DNA from: Priapulus caudatus | Lineage: Eukaryota; Priapulida; Priapulimorpha; Priapulimorphida; Priapulidae | Reading direction: 5' to 3' | Length of the DNA: 25,945 nucleotides | Assembly: GCF_000485595.1 (NCBI RefSeq) | Contig: NW_014577081.1 | Coordinates: 471,203 to 497,147, forward strand | Part shown: one piece after another, positions 10,778-21,600 of the stretch | Layout of the letters: each line of letters starts with the position of its first letter | Numbering within the stretch: position 1 is the first letter of the stretch | Translations under genes and position numbers: made by a program | The notes under the pieces: generated by a model | Told to the model about the DNA's origin: nothing | What the model saw: the letters and a program-made list of their open reading frames with translations, nothing else | Databases searched by the model: none

Positions 10778-12640
10778 GGCACCGAAACAGCGCTCGCGCA
10801 TGCGCAATATCTCCCGAAAAGAATATTATTTTGCAAAAATTATGAATTTAAAATGAAGAAGGGTTATCCTATCACAAATATATATGAGAAAATTTTATCA
10901 GTAGACCTCACTTCAGAAATAGGAAGCAGACCTTGCATGTAAGGTCCCCACTGCATATACCAGTCAGTACATAACCTGGCTACGTTACTGGTTTAGCGCA
11001 TGCGCAATATCTCACCAGAAGAGCTATCCTTTGTGATGAAAATGCATTTAATATGGTCAGGGGGTATCTCAGCATAGGTTTCTGTAATAAATTCTTATCC
11101 GTCGACCTGTGTTTATAATTAGGAGAGCGCCCTAGCTTGAAGGGTGCAAAACTCCTACTTCATTCCCACCCGCCCTTTCCCTTGTCTTCATTGTCGCACG
11201 CTCAGCATCCTTCTTCTTCCACCGCGCCTCAGCTATCTTCCCTGTCGCCTTCCTTCATTCTCCGACCCCTCTCTCCCTCAGCAAGCTATATTGCGTACAT
11301 TTATTTAGGCCGTACTGCACGCCTGAAACGGTGCTCGCGCATGCGCAATATTTCCAGAGAAGAATAATATTTTGCAAAAATTATGGATTTAAAATGAAGA
11401 GGGCTTATCCTATCATAGATTTATATGGGGAAACGTTATCAGTAGACCTCATTTCAAAAATAGGAAGCAAACCTTGCATGTAAGGTCCCCGCTGAATATA
11501 CCAATTAGTACATGACCTGGCTACGTTACTGCTTTAGCGCATACGCAATATCTCAGCAGAAGAGCTATATTTTGTGAGAAAATGGATTTAGTATGGTCAG
11601 GGAGTATCTCAGCATAGGTTTCTGCAATAAATTCTTATCCGTAGCCCTGTGTTTATAATTAGGAGAGCGCCCTAGCCTGTAGGGTGCAAAACTCCTTCTT
11701 CATTCCCGCCCACCCTTATTCATAGAGAAAATTGATATAGATTAATATCAACCTCATATTCATATAGACCTCATCTCAAAAATAGAAAGCAGACCTTGCA
11801 TGTAAGGTTCCCGCTGCAGATACCAATCAGTACATAACCTGGCTACGTTACCGTTTTAGCGCATGCGCAATATCTGACCAGAGGAGTTATATTTTTTTAG
11901 GAAAAGGCATTTAGTATGGTCAGGGGCTATCTCAGCATAGCTTTCTGTAATATATACTTATCCGTAGCCCTGTGTTTATAATTAGGAGAGCGCCCTAGCC
12001 TGTATGGTGCAAAACTATTACTTCATTCCCACCCGCCCCTTTCTCTTGTCTTACTCGTCGCACACTCAGCCTCCTTCTCCTTCCACTGCCCCTCGACTGT
12101 CTTTCCTGCCACCTTCCCTCGGTTTTCTTCCCCTCTCTCCCTCAGCAAGCTATATTACGTACTTTTATTTAGGCCGTACTATAAGCTTAAAACGTTGCTC
12201 GCGCATGCGCAATATCTCCCGAGAAGAAGAATATTTTGTAAACATTATCAATTTTTAATGAAGAGGGGTTATACTAACATAGATTTGTATGATAAAATTT
12301 TATCAGTAGACCTCACTTCAGAAATAAGAAGCAGACCTTGCATGTAAGGTCCCCACTGCATATACCAGTCACTACATAACCTGGCTACGTTCCTGTTTTA
12401 GCGCATGCGCAATATCTCATCAGAAGAGCTATATTTTGTGATGAAAATGAATTTAATATGGTCAGGGGGTATCTCAGCATAGGTTCAGGAGAGCTATATT
12501 TTGTGATGAAAATGAATTTAATATGGTCAGGGGGTATCTCAGCATAGGTTCAGGAGAGCTATATTTTGTGATGAAAATGCATTTAGTATGGTCAGGGGGT
12601 ATCTCAGCATAGGTTTCTGTAATAAATTCTTATCCGTTAT
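10778..12640. repeat. 541-bp satellite-like tandem repeat, four partial or full copies
   Basis: Landmarks recur at 541-542 bp spacing. CGCGCATGCGCA occurs at 10795, 11336 and 12200. AGCGCATGCGCA occurs at 10995, 11858 and 12400, with a mutated version near 11536. ACCTTGCATGTAAGGT follows each unit. One middle copy lacks about 220 bp, including the pyrimidine-rich block (compare 11150-11280 with 12025-12145). The two open frames at 11137-11367 and 12004-12258 are related only because they lie in equivalent parts of the repeat, and they are not conserved as protein. Confidence 0.9.
12426..12620. repeat. 65-bp subrepeat, three copies
   Basis: GAGCTATATTTTGTGATGAA starts at 12426, 12491 and 12556. 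Each unit runs through GGTCAGGGGGTATCTCAGCA. The triplication lies within the last 541-bp copy and is nearly identical, so it is recent. Confidence 0.93.
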
Positions 12641-12718
12641 AAAGTGTTGAGAGAGTCGTAGAAACTGTTTGAAGTCCAGAAATGAACACACTGCGCATGT
12701 TATTCCGTGACATTAAAG

Positions 12719-13080
12719 TCAGTTTAAATTTAGAATCGCCTACCGTGAGATTAAATGTGTTATTTAGCGGAAAAATACAATTTTAATTTAGAATCCCCTA
12801 CCGTGAGAGTAATTGTGTGTTGTTTTAAGCGGGAAATTACAATTTAAATTTAGAATCTCCTACCATGAGAGTAAATATCTGTGCCTTTTTAAGCAAGATA
12901 ACATAATTCAAATCTAGAATCTCCTACCATGAGAGTAAATATGTGTGCCTTTTTAAGCGAGATAGCATAATTTAAATTTAGAATCCCCTATACCGTGAGA
13001 GTAAATAACGTACTACCGTACAGTAAGCTATTAAGCGGGAAAGCATATAGGGCCTGATTTAAATTTAGAATCTCCGTCAT
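12719..13080. repeat. About 63-bp tandem array, five to six copies
   Basis: TTTAGAATC, then CCTACCGTGAGAGTAAAT, then TTAAGCGGGAAA recur about every 62-65 bp from 12723, with the last units longer and more diverged. This is a minisatellite. Confidence 0.88.
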
Positions 13081-13199
13081 AACGCATGCACAGTGTGTCT
13101 GTTTTCGAATTAAAAACATTTATCAATGCGTGATCTCACGTGTTTACATTCTTCCCTGTGTGACCCTTGCTTGATCCCCATCTCTAGTACTATATACGA

Positions 13200-13315
13200 T
13201 ACGAAATTCAGAAACTCGAAAACTCAGTCGTATTTCGTTTCAGGGCTTCCATACACTTGCCTGGTTTCCAGCATATTATTGGCGCCATCTGTCGTATATT
13301 TATGACCTACAATTG
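13200..13315 (-). repeat. Right arm of the long-range inverted repeat
   Basis: Reverse-complement partner of 9697-9850. The two arms enclose about 3.4 kb of repeat-rich DNA. The outer limit is uncertain because the match fades beyond 13315. Confidence 0.65.
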
Positions 13316-14162
13316 ACCACACCTAATATATCTTGTTACACTATATTTCACTACATTCGTGTAAGTGTGCTGATGAAAATATTTATGTACATACCATGTG
13401 TCATTAGACACACGTCATAGCAATTCTGCTATTTAAGCTTTCTGTGTATGAATTTTGTCCATTATATAGTATGAAGAGGATAAGAGAACGTGAAAAAGAA
13501 CTGAACGTGACTGTGATTGATTATATTTCATTTTATTCTAATTGTTTTCAAAAGTTGTAGCATTCATTACACGCTACATCACTAATATAATCAGTGCAAC
13601 TATAATATATGAGAAAGCTTTATAAAAAGTAAACTATTTACACACTTATATATGATGATCCCATATATATTTTTTTTTTCTACACTTTTAACCATGCTAC
13701 AATAGTGAATACTGCAATAAGTGCTTTTACCTATAAATTTCAATGACGTTTCTAATATACATACCGTCACCGTGTATATAAATATATATATGGGTGTGTG
13801 TGTGTGCCTGCTGTGTGTTGTGTGTGTGTGGCCTGTGTAGTGCATCTAGGTGGATATTCTGTTTTATTAAAAGCTTGATTAAAAATTTAAAGAAAGTTAG
13901 ATATTAACCTTCCCCACTCCATTCAGACTGATCACAATGTATGCAGTTGCCTACCATGACGTATATAAATGTTAAAACATACATACTCACGCATGCACAA
14001 GCGATAAACATCATGAGTTTATGATATCCGTAAACAGAGTTCAAATACATAGAACATGATAAGTTGATATCAAGTTCTATCTATAATAAATGAAGTTTAT
14101 GCAGGGTGCAACATTCATAGTTCTATGATCAGAGATTTACAGTGTTTGTGTGAATGTGTATT

Positions 14163-14194
<32 letters not shown>

Positions 14195-14212
14195 TATACA
14201 TATACGCCAGTA
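13316..14212. other. Intergenic, with simple repeats only
   Basis: No gene is supported. It contains a TG-rich tract at about 13793-13832 and a TA array at about 14161-14203. The minus-strand frame at 13600-13845 partly reads through the TG tract and has no domain. Confidence 0.5.
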
Positions 14213-14243
14213 GTGAATAAAAACACACATTAGTTTTATTCAC
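14213..14243. terminator. Palindromic two-strand polyadenylation signal candidate
   Basis: GTGAATAAAA (14213-14222) and its exact reverse complement TTTTATTCAC (14234-14243) are separated by 11 nt. This places AATAAA on the plus strand at 14216-14221 and on the minus strand at 14240-14235. It lies about 630 nt past the DBF4 stop, and I saw no nearer AATAAA on that strand. Use as the poly(A) signal is inferred. Confidence 0.4.
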
Positions 14244-14870
14244 CCCTGCTATGCATGATCTCTGTATACAGAGGCGTCATTACTCACGTGTCTGTGGTTG
14301 GCACCTGTGGACAAATATGGCGACATCTTTTTATCGCTATGAGGATGAGTTCCTGGATTAAATCGATGGCTTCGGCTAATGCTAACGCTGATGCTAATTA
14401 CCTTGGAGAGGCCAAGGTAAAAGGTAAAAAGTAAAAGCCGAACGTGCCGCCCAGGTCCGAGATCAAATCGTTTAAGCGATACGCCTAGTATATATATAGA
14501 TTAGATTATATAGATAGTATACTACTATAGACTAGTATACTATAGATTTCCTTAAAAGCTATGTAGGTCATAAGCATGCATTATGGCTGCCATCACTTGT
14601 ATTGGGAAATTACTGCAAGACAAGGCAGCACTGTCAAAGAGATGCTTGGGTTCCAACGAGTGAGTTGCTGTTGCATGTGATACTCAGATGCCCTCTTTAG
14701 TTCAACGTATTTTGGTTATTTGGTCACATCTGTGTCTTGTCATTCAAGTGTTGTGTCACAGCTGCTATTCCCATCATGTTGAATCTCCTGTCCCTTTTCT
14801 GGGCTTCAGGGTCTTGTCCGGTCCAGTCTAGTCCCATCAAGGCCGACAACAACTGCCTTTTTCATGCTTT
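14244..14870 (-). other. Probable DBF4 3' UTR
   Basis: Non-coding sequence between the DBF4 stop codon and the candidate poly(A) signal. No coding frame of note occurs on the sense (minus) strand. The extent is inferred only from the position of the AATAAA hexamer. Confidence 0.35.
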
Positions 14871-17800
14871 CTAGTGAGCAGCACTATCACTGCCCACAGG
14901 ACACTGCACCGCAATGGGAAGTACTGCTCCCTTAGTGTGCGCTTTCCTGGGAAGTAAGCCGGGATGACTCGCATCTGTAGTGACAATTTTGGCTGCTTGA
15001 AGATTCTCTCTTCTGGCGAGAGGCGGTCTCTTCGCGCTGCTGAGCGTGCGCGTGACTGCTCGTCCCGCAGCGTGAGGATTCTCGCATGCCAGCCCGCGGC
15101 TATGGCCGCCATCGCACGGCTGACCGCCGCTTGGACGACAGCCACTCGGCGTCGGCTGGGGGTCCGAGACGTGACCGCTCCAGTCTAGGACCTCAAACAC
15201 CGCAGGTGCTGGTGCAGCTTCATCGTTAGTGGCCACTGCCGGCCGATGTCCATCTAAGGTGACCGCGAAGCCTCCATCCGTGTACACTCCTGCCTGAAAC
15301 GTAGTAACGAGTTTTGTGTTTTGCAGCGGGGGATTATCGACGCCATTTTTGTCATCGGAGCGATGTCGACACTCCGCAGTCGAGTCGCACTGCTCAGCGA
15401 CAGGCCGGCACGTCGCGTCGCTGTCACGTGACAGCTCGGCACGCGTCGATGGTTCGTTCGTCGAGGCGCGGCAACTTTTGTTAGATCGTGGTTTTCGTCG
15501 TTGCTTGCGTTTACTCTTCCTCGTCGTTCTAGAGCGCGTCTTTGTTTCGGCACGACAGGACCGCTCGCTGGCGACAGCATCTGAAGTCATGGACACCACC
15601 TCGCCCCTCACACACTCACTGGAGCCTTCAGTCTTAAGAAGGAGATCACCGTGTATACCACCGTCACGTGCGGGGCTTCGCATGGGCACACCCTCCCCAG
15701 CACCAGGGACAAGCGTGTTTGCATCTGCTGACCCTGCAACGAGAGCTGCGGGAGTCTCTTCCAAGAGATGCGATTCGTCAATGGTTGGCAGCGGTGTGTC
15801 GCGCTGTGTGCCGGACGTTCGCTTGCTTATAAAGCGATCCATGCATTCGTTCCACGCATCCGAATCGTCCGACGACTCGCCGAAGTTGAGGGTGAGAATT
15901 TCCAATAGGTCTTCCCCATCCTCTCCAGCCGACTGCTCGTTGGCGACACCTGGTGTTCGTTCCTGTTGCAAATTACCGTTCGACGAGACCAGTAAAGTAA
16001 GCTTATCAACAGGGGATCGATCATTTTCTACGTGCTGAGCAGTGTTTATTGTGGTCAGTACTTGGCCCGGCATAGGTTCAGCTTTCGTTTTGACACACCC
16101 AAGAACACTGTGAGAGATATCCATCGGTTCAGTTGAAAACTGGGTTGATGCATCAGCTCCTGGGTTCAATTCACATGAAGGGAAGCCGCAGTGCACAACC
16201 ATGGGAACGACATCATTCTCGAGTATATGAATTCTAGAATGCACGTCTAGTCCCAACCTCTGCCTACCCATGTCATTGCTGCAATCTGACTTTCTCTCTT
16301 GCACGACTGACTTTACGATGTCAATTGGAAACTGAACATTCTCCGAGTCAGGAACACTCATGCGGACAACATCAGCACTGGCTTGTGTGAAAGTTTCAGG
16401 AAAAATTGGCGAGTAAGAACTCTCGAACACAATTTCTGATTTAGAGTCAGGAGTATTGACGTCTGTTTTACTATAGCATACTGGGCTAGCACGAACAAAT
16501 TGTGTGCTTGGGTCCACAGCAAAAGTTTGTGATACAGGATCTGCCGGCAAACTTTCAGTTTCAGAACCATGCTCAGTAATGATAGCATTGCCTTCACCAG
16601 TCTGCACGCTCGGCTCTTTAGCAGGAATTGGTGAAAAATGACCAGCTAGCAGAGCCGTGGTTTCTGAATCATGCACACTGACGTCATCACAATCAGCAAC
16701 ATCATTTGTAGTCAAGGTTTCAGAAAAAATTGGTGACTGAGAACTCGCTAACACAATTTCTGGTTTAGAGTCCATTATATTGGGGTCCACTCCACTAGAC
16801 TCCATTTGGCTAGATATGGACCTATGGAGTATTGCAACGTCGTCACAAATGACAGGCTTCCCAGTTGAATTTTCGCTGCATTCACCCTTAGCATATTGAC
16901 TTGTGTTCGCCCAACTGCTAACTTCTGTCGTACATCCCTGGTCTTCCGGGCGATCCCTGCTCGCGGAACAGATTTTTCCCGGCTGCTGCACACCTGCTGA
17001 AGCCAGTACCCTCTTCCCTCCTGGGTACGTATCGCTGAGAAGGTAATGATCGTTCAGCTGGCTCCGGCCCGCCGGCCGCCACTTACTGCCTAGGGCATCT
17101 CTGTGGGTGCATGCGATGGCCGAATGCTCTCCGCTGACTTCGTCGGCCGCACAGCCGGTAACGACAGCTCTCGACGCGCCCCGATGACTCCTCGCGGCCG
17201 CGGGCGACGGCGTCAGGCGACTTCTAGGTGACGAGATGGGGCGTCTACGTTGTCTCGCTCGACGGATCGGCGACGTCGCAGCGAGGCACTGTGACGACGA
17301 CGACGCGTCCACCATGGGTGTGGTCAAGTCCGACTCCGTCGCGACAACGGCTGAGAGCGCTCCGCAGGCGTCTGGCGGTCGAGACACGAGTAACTCGGTT
17401 ACGCTGCCGTTATTCTCTGCGCAGGAGCAATCGTCGTTATTCCTCAAGACTCGGTCACCGGCAGAGGCGTTGCAGTGTGAAGCATTCACCAATGGCAGGG
17501 ACGTCTGCATGTTGCCTGCGGATGCTACCGGTTCGATGACATTACTAGATTCCCGCTCATCGAGACGTGCACCTACAACAATTGCGCCAGTCTTCTGCGC
17601 GAGTCGTGGAGAGCAACGCAGCTTCGGTAACCATGAGGAGCTCACTTCCCCCGCCTGCGCACATACAGTCGATGCGCCGTTGTGAGCCACAGGTGAGCCG
17701 CCTTCATATGCATCGCAAGGCTGCCCACTGACTGTGCTCTTGAGATCTTTTGCGGGTGGAATGCCCAACTCTGCTTCCTCCCCATCGTCGACTCTCGTCG

Positions 17801-18600
17801 CCTCCGAGTTCTTTCTCTTCTGTAGGACGCCAGGTTTCGTCACTCCGGGTGAACTCCTCACCTCGCCACATCTCAACGCTGCACGCCACCTCTCCTTCCC
17901 CTCGCCGCCATCCGCAAGTCGCTTCGGCGAGTTACGCGCCAGTGACGACCCGCGGCTGCCGGCGTCTCCGCCGATGCTCCGAGGAGAGCTTCGCAATGTC
18001 GGGCTTCCCCTCTCGGTGCTCAGTGTCTTACCTACGTTCTCGACGTAGAGGCGTCTGCAAGTCGACATCGCAGGTGAGGCTGTGGCCTTTTCGGTCGGTT
18101 TCGGCGACCTGGCCAGTCGAAGGCGGGGCAGGTCGAAGCCCACGTCCCTCTTTTCCGCGTCGTCTTTGTCGGAACGAACCTTTCGTGCGGTGGCGTTCTT
18201 GGGATTCGTGCTGTCTCTCGGTGCTGGTCGGTCAAAGCGACGAACGGCGGCGCCACCTACTTGTGACGCATCGTTGTCTGCGTATCTGTGACAGCTTTTT
18301 CTACTGGTCTTACTAGGTGAACTTCCATGTGAAGCATATTCCTGCGTGCAAGCACTGCCGGAAATGCTCAACGGTTTTCTCGATGGCCGCTTTCTTGGCG
18401 ACTGTTTCCTTGGCGACAGTTTTCTTGGCGACAATTCTTTCCACAACCGTTTCCTTGCCGGCCGTTTGATTGGTGATGCTTCATGCGGCGACTGCTCAGG
18501 GACAGTGTTCTCCTTATGCACTTTTTGCTCTGAACTTGCTGCTTTGTTTGCAGATTGCCTAGGCGATCTCAGCAGTAATGGTCGTGCTACGACTTCTTCC
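14871..18600 (-). CDS. DBF4: DBF4 exon 10: giant terminal exon encoding the low-complexity tail
   Basis: A 3730-nt exon encodes residues 362-1604, rich in Ser, Pro, Arg and acidic residues, with no recognised folded domain. Visible elements are many S-P and S-P-x-K/R sites, including three consecutive SPRK units at about 418-437. A 108-residue-offset internal repeat is built on SPIF motifs (about 972-1008 and 1080-1115). An acidic and hydrophobic patch GEDLLEILTLNFGESSDDSD lies at about 1255-1275, and a basic nuclear-localisation-like run RKSKRKQRRKPRSNK at about 1385-1400. The ORF stays open across all 3.7 kb, arguing for purifying selection on a real product. The stop is TAG at 14873-14871. 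Confidence 0.88.
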
Positions 18601-21600
18601 CTGTGAGAAATAATTATAAGAGAATAATAGTAAGAGTACAATACTAATAGTAATAATATCATTATAGTATAATTAAGTAATAATAAGGGTATAGCATAAT
18701 TTAGTAATGATAAGAGTATACAAATAATAAAGAAATACTGGTAAGAGAATAGTGTTACTACATTCATAATATGCACACGCAGCATTGTCACAAGGCACAT
18801 CATGTAATTATTAAACTTGGTAACCTATTGTACTAGAGATAAGTTATGTAAATGAGTAGTTTTTATGTATATTTCTAAACATTTTTAATGTGTTATATGA
18901 ATATTTCTCCACGAAATCAACAATTACTTGTTAGTAATGGCAACGCTATGCACTGGTCAACCTTCCTCATGCTAGGCACCAATAAACATTATGTATTAAT
19001 TGGCCCCTCAACATTGCATGAAAACCCTCTCTAGACAATGAAAGCCATGCTGTCTGACGAGGGAAATGTATGATATCACATGAAAATATTCCAGCCTACC
19101 TATCAGCTTCTAGCTTAGTAAGAAAGGAGTCCCAGCTATGGGCACTGGCAATGAGTCTGTCCAGATCAGCGTAGTTGGCATGATTGTCGACATATTGCCT
19201 GTGTTTCGGGTCCAGTAAGTGCTGTAACGAGTAAATCGGAAAAACCGCTTACAAATGCAACCCAAAGTGATTGCTTGCGCATTAGGTGAGGTCAAGTCTG
19301 ATTCACTATCACTGGCATGTCAGTTTACCCGTAAACATAGCCACGTACACCCAACCATAGAAACCTAAAAACTTACCTAGGCATAGCATTCATTGTATTG
19401 ATTTGATGCATGCCGATAACGATTGTTTAATTATCACCTTTTTTGCACTCTGGCAAGCATTGTTTTTCAGCAGTGAAACAGAAACGCATAGCTTATTTTA
19501 TTCAGGTATATTGTTTCACCTTCTCCAGGCAGTTGTAGTTGAGGCAGCATGACTCACAGTAGCCAGCTTTCCTCGCCCTCAGGTTTCGACGCTGGAATTC
19601 TCCTCTAGTTATGAGCTTTCTCAGAGAGCTGAATCAACAAATAAACATACGACACTGAAAGATGACCGCAAACCTACAAATCCGATTAATACAGTAAAAA
19701 CCCGCGTATAAGAACCTGCATTTTTCCAAGTTAGCCTAAAAAGGTTCTTATATAATTGGTGTTTACTGGGAAATTAGGCTATTTCGGTTGTTAAATAGGT
19801 TCTTATTTTCTCAAGAAAAAAAAGTCCATTGTTTATATAAAATATACACGTAATTATGTCTAAATGACTGCAGTCTAGTCAAATACAAACCCTATTCTAG
19901 GTTATCTTATTTCTTTTTATGCCCTCTATACCTAATAAACATCAACAAACCAAAACTAGATTGTTTTAAAACACCATAAACATAATGTCAGGCCAGGTTC
20001 TTCAGTCATAAGGTATGGTACCAGGCCGAATTTCATAATGTATGCAGTGAATCTGCACTGTACTGTATTTTTGTACATTAGTTGATTTATAAATTTTTAA
20101 GTGTTAACTGCATTTTATTAAATAATAACCTGTTTCAAATTTTAGGCTAAAACAGGTTCTTATGTCAAGGGGGTCTAAACGGAAAATGTTAGCCCAACAG
20201 GTTCTTAATCACTAGGTTCTTATACGTGGGTTTTTACTCTTACTTCTATGTTCACAAGTTCCACGATCCTGTCACGCCTACATAACAACGGGCCGCGTAA
20301 TAACAAGACACAACGGGGTCTGTCAGCACGTGGCAGCCGCTCAACTTCGTAATACTTACCCGTCGTTGGCCACGGCTGTTTGCTCAGCAGGTGTCGCTGG
20401 CGATGCCCACATATCGTTGGAGGGCTTCGGGACGGATAGGCTCGCGGGGTCGATCGAGCGACACGCGTCGGGTTTCCGCACGTTGAACGCCGACACGCCA
20501 GTGCGACTGTCGGCGAGTAGCCGCGGCCATGATGCCAGCTCGGCGTGCACCGGCCTGTAGTGCCTGCTCAAAGACATGCGCAGACGATCGTCATCGGAAA
20601 TGTGCAAGTGTAATATTCCGTGGTTGTGTAAGTAAATCAACGTTTATTCAACAACGTGAATTCAAACAAAGGTGTAAATCAAGCGATAGCATTCCGTCGC
20701 TCTCCACTAAATGGCGCGTTGGTATTCATTATTGTAAAGCAAGTATCACGCACAGTGTATCAGGGTTCTCCAAGCTTTTTCATTATAGCATGGGGGTGCT
20801 GCCTTTACGGTACTAGTTGCAAATCGTCGAAGGTGGTTTGCGTGCTAGGGGAGTCCGGGGGCATGCCCCCCGGAAAATGTTTGAATTGTAGAAGCTTTGA
20901 GATGCAATCTGGGACACTCTAAACTCATATCACTTCAAAGTTTATTCCGATATAAACACCGTGTATTAATTGTTTGAACTTCTTGTGTATACACCAGCAT
21001 GGCGGTATAGAGTGACGGGTGCATTTTAGGATGGCGGGGCTCGACGATAGCCTGGCGGGCCGCCAGGCTATAAGTGCTCTTGGAGAAGCCTGTGTATATG
21101 TAGTAACAGTGTCACACCTCAACATGATCGAGACTCTGCTCATCACCCCTCAAAGAACAGAAGAGAGACATCTTCGAACATCTACAATAAAATGGTAAAA
21201 TGTCACTATAACATGACATGCAGACTAACCTGGAGTTGTCCTCAACTTTAATGTAGGGCATCTTAAGGCATCTTCCAGTCGTCTCAACGAGCTTTGCTTT
21301 GTCACACTGCACCTATGTACACACAAACAGAAGGGTTGGCCATCATTACCGCATACAGTCATAGTAATTCAGATCATAAGGTCTAGTCTGAAAGTACACA
21401 AACTGCTGCAAACAGCTGCTATTAAGGTGCAGACTAGTGTCCACCGACGGTACAATTTTCACATGTTTTGAACCACATTCTCGATTAAAATTGTTTTATT
21501 AAGATCGTTTAATACTAGGACGATTCATAATCAATGATCAAAATCACACTACCTGCTTCGTGGAACCAACAAACAGAGTCGGATGATTTGCTTTCACCTT

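Noticed and set aside
11137-12258. Two similar frames (76 and 84 aa) suggesting a duplicated small gene
   Set aside because: Similarity follows from their equivalent place in the 541-bp DNA repeat. The starts, ends and frame are not preserved in the other copies.
12719-13080. CRISPR-like spaced repeats
   Set aside because: Units are diverged, the supposed spacers are also similar to each other, and the host is a eukaryote. This is a minisatellite.
14400-14490. tRNA- or SINE-like B box (AGGTCCGAGATCAAATC)
   Set aside because: The match to GGTTCRANNCC is poor, no A box is seen, and no cloverleaf could be drawn by eye.
15254-15580. Second small gene on the minus strand inside DBF4 exon 10
   Set aside because: It is an alternative frame of the exon with no domain, and no splice site or start context supports it.
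15316-16038. 240-aa plus-strand frame antisense to DBF4 exon 10
   Set aside because: The sense frame is the continuation of a clear ten-exon gene. Long antisense frames are expected opposite GC-rich Ser/Arg-rich coding sequence.
17750-18316. 188-aa plus-strand frame antisense to DBF4 exon 10
   Set aside because: Same reason; Ser/Arg-rich composition mirrors the sense codons.
20753-21100. 8-bp target-site duplication around the intron 6 element
   Set aside because: Only TGTAT is shared directly at the ends. A 7-of-8 match needs the boundary shifted into the inverted repeat, so it was not claimed.
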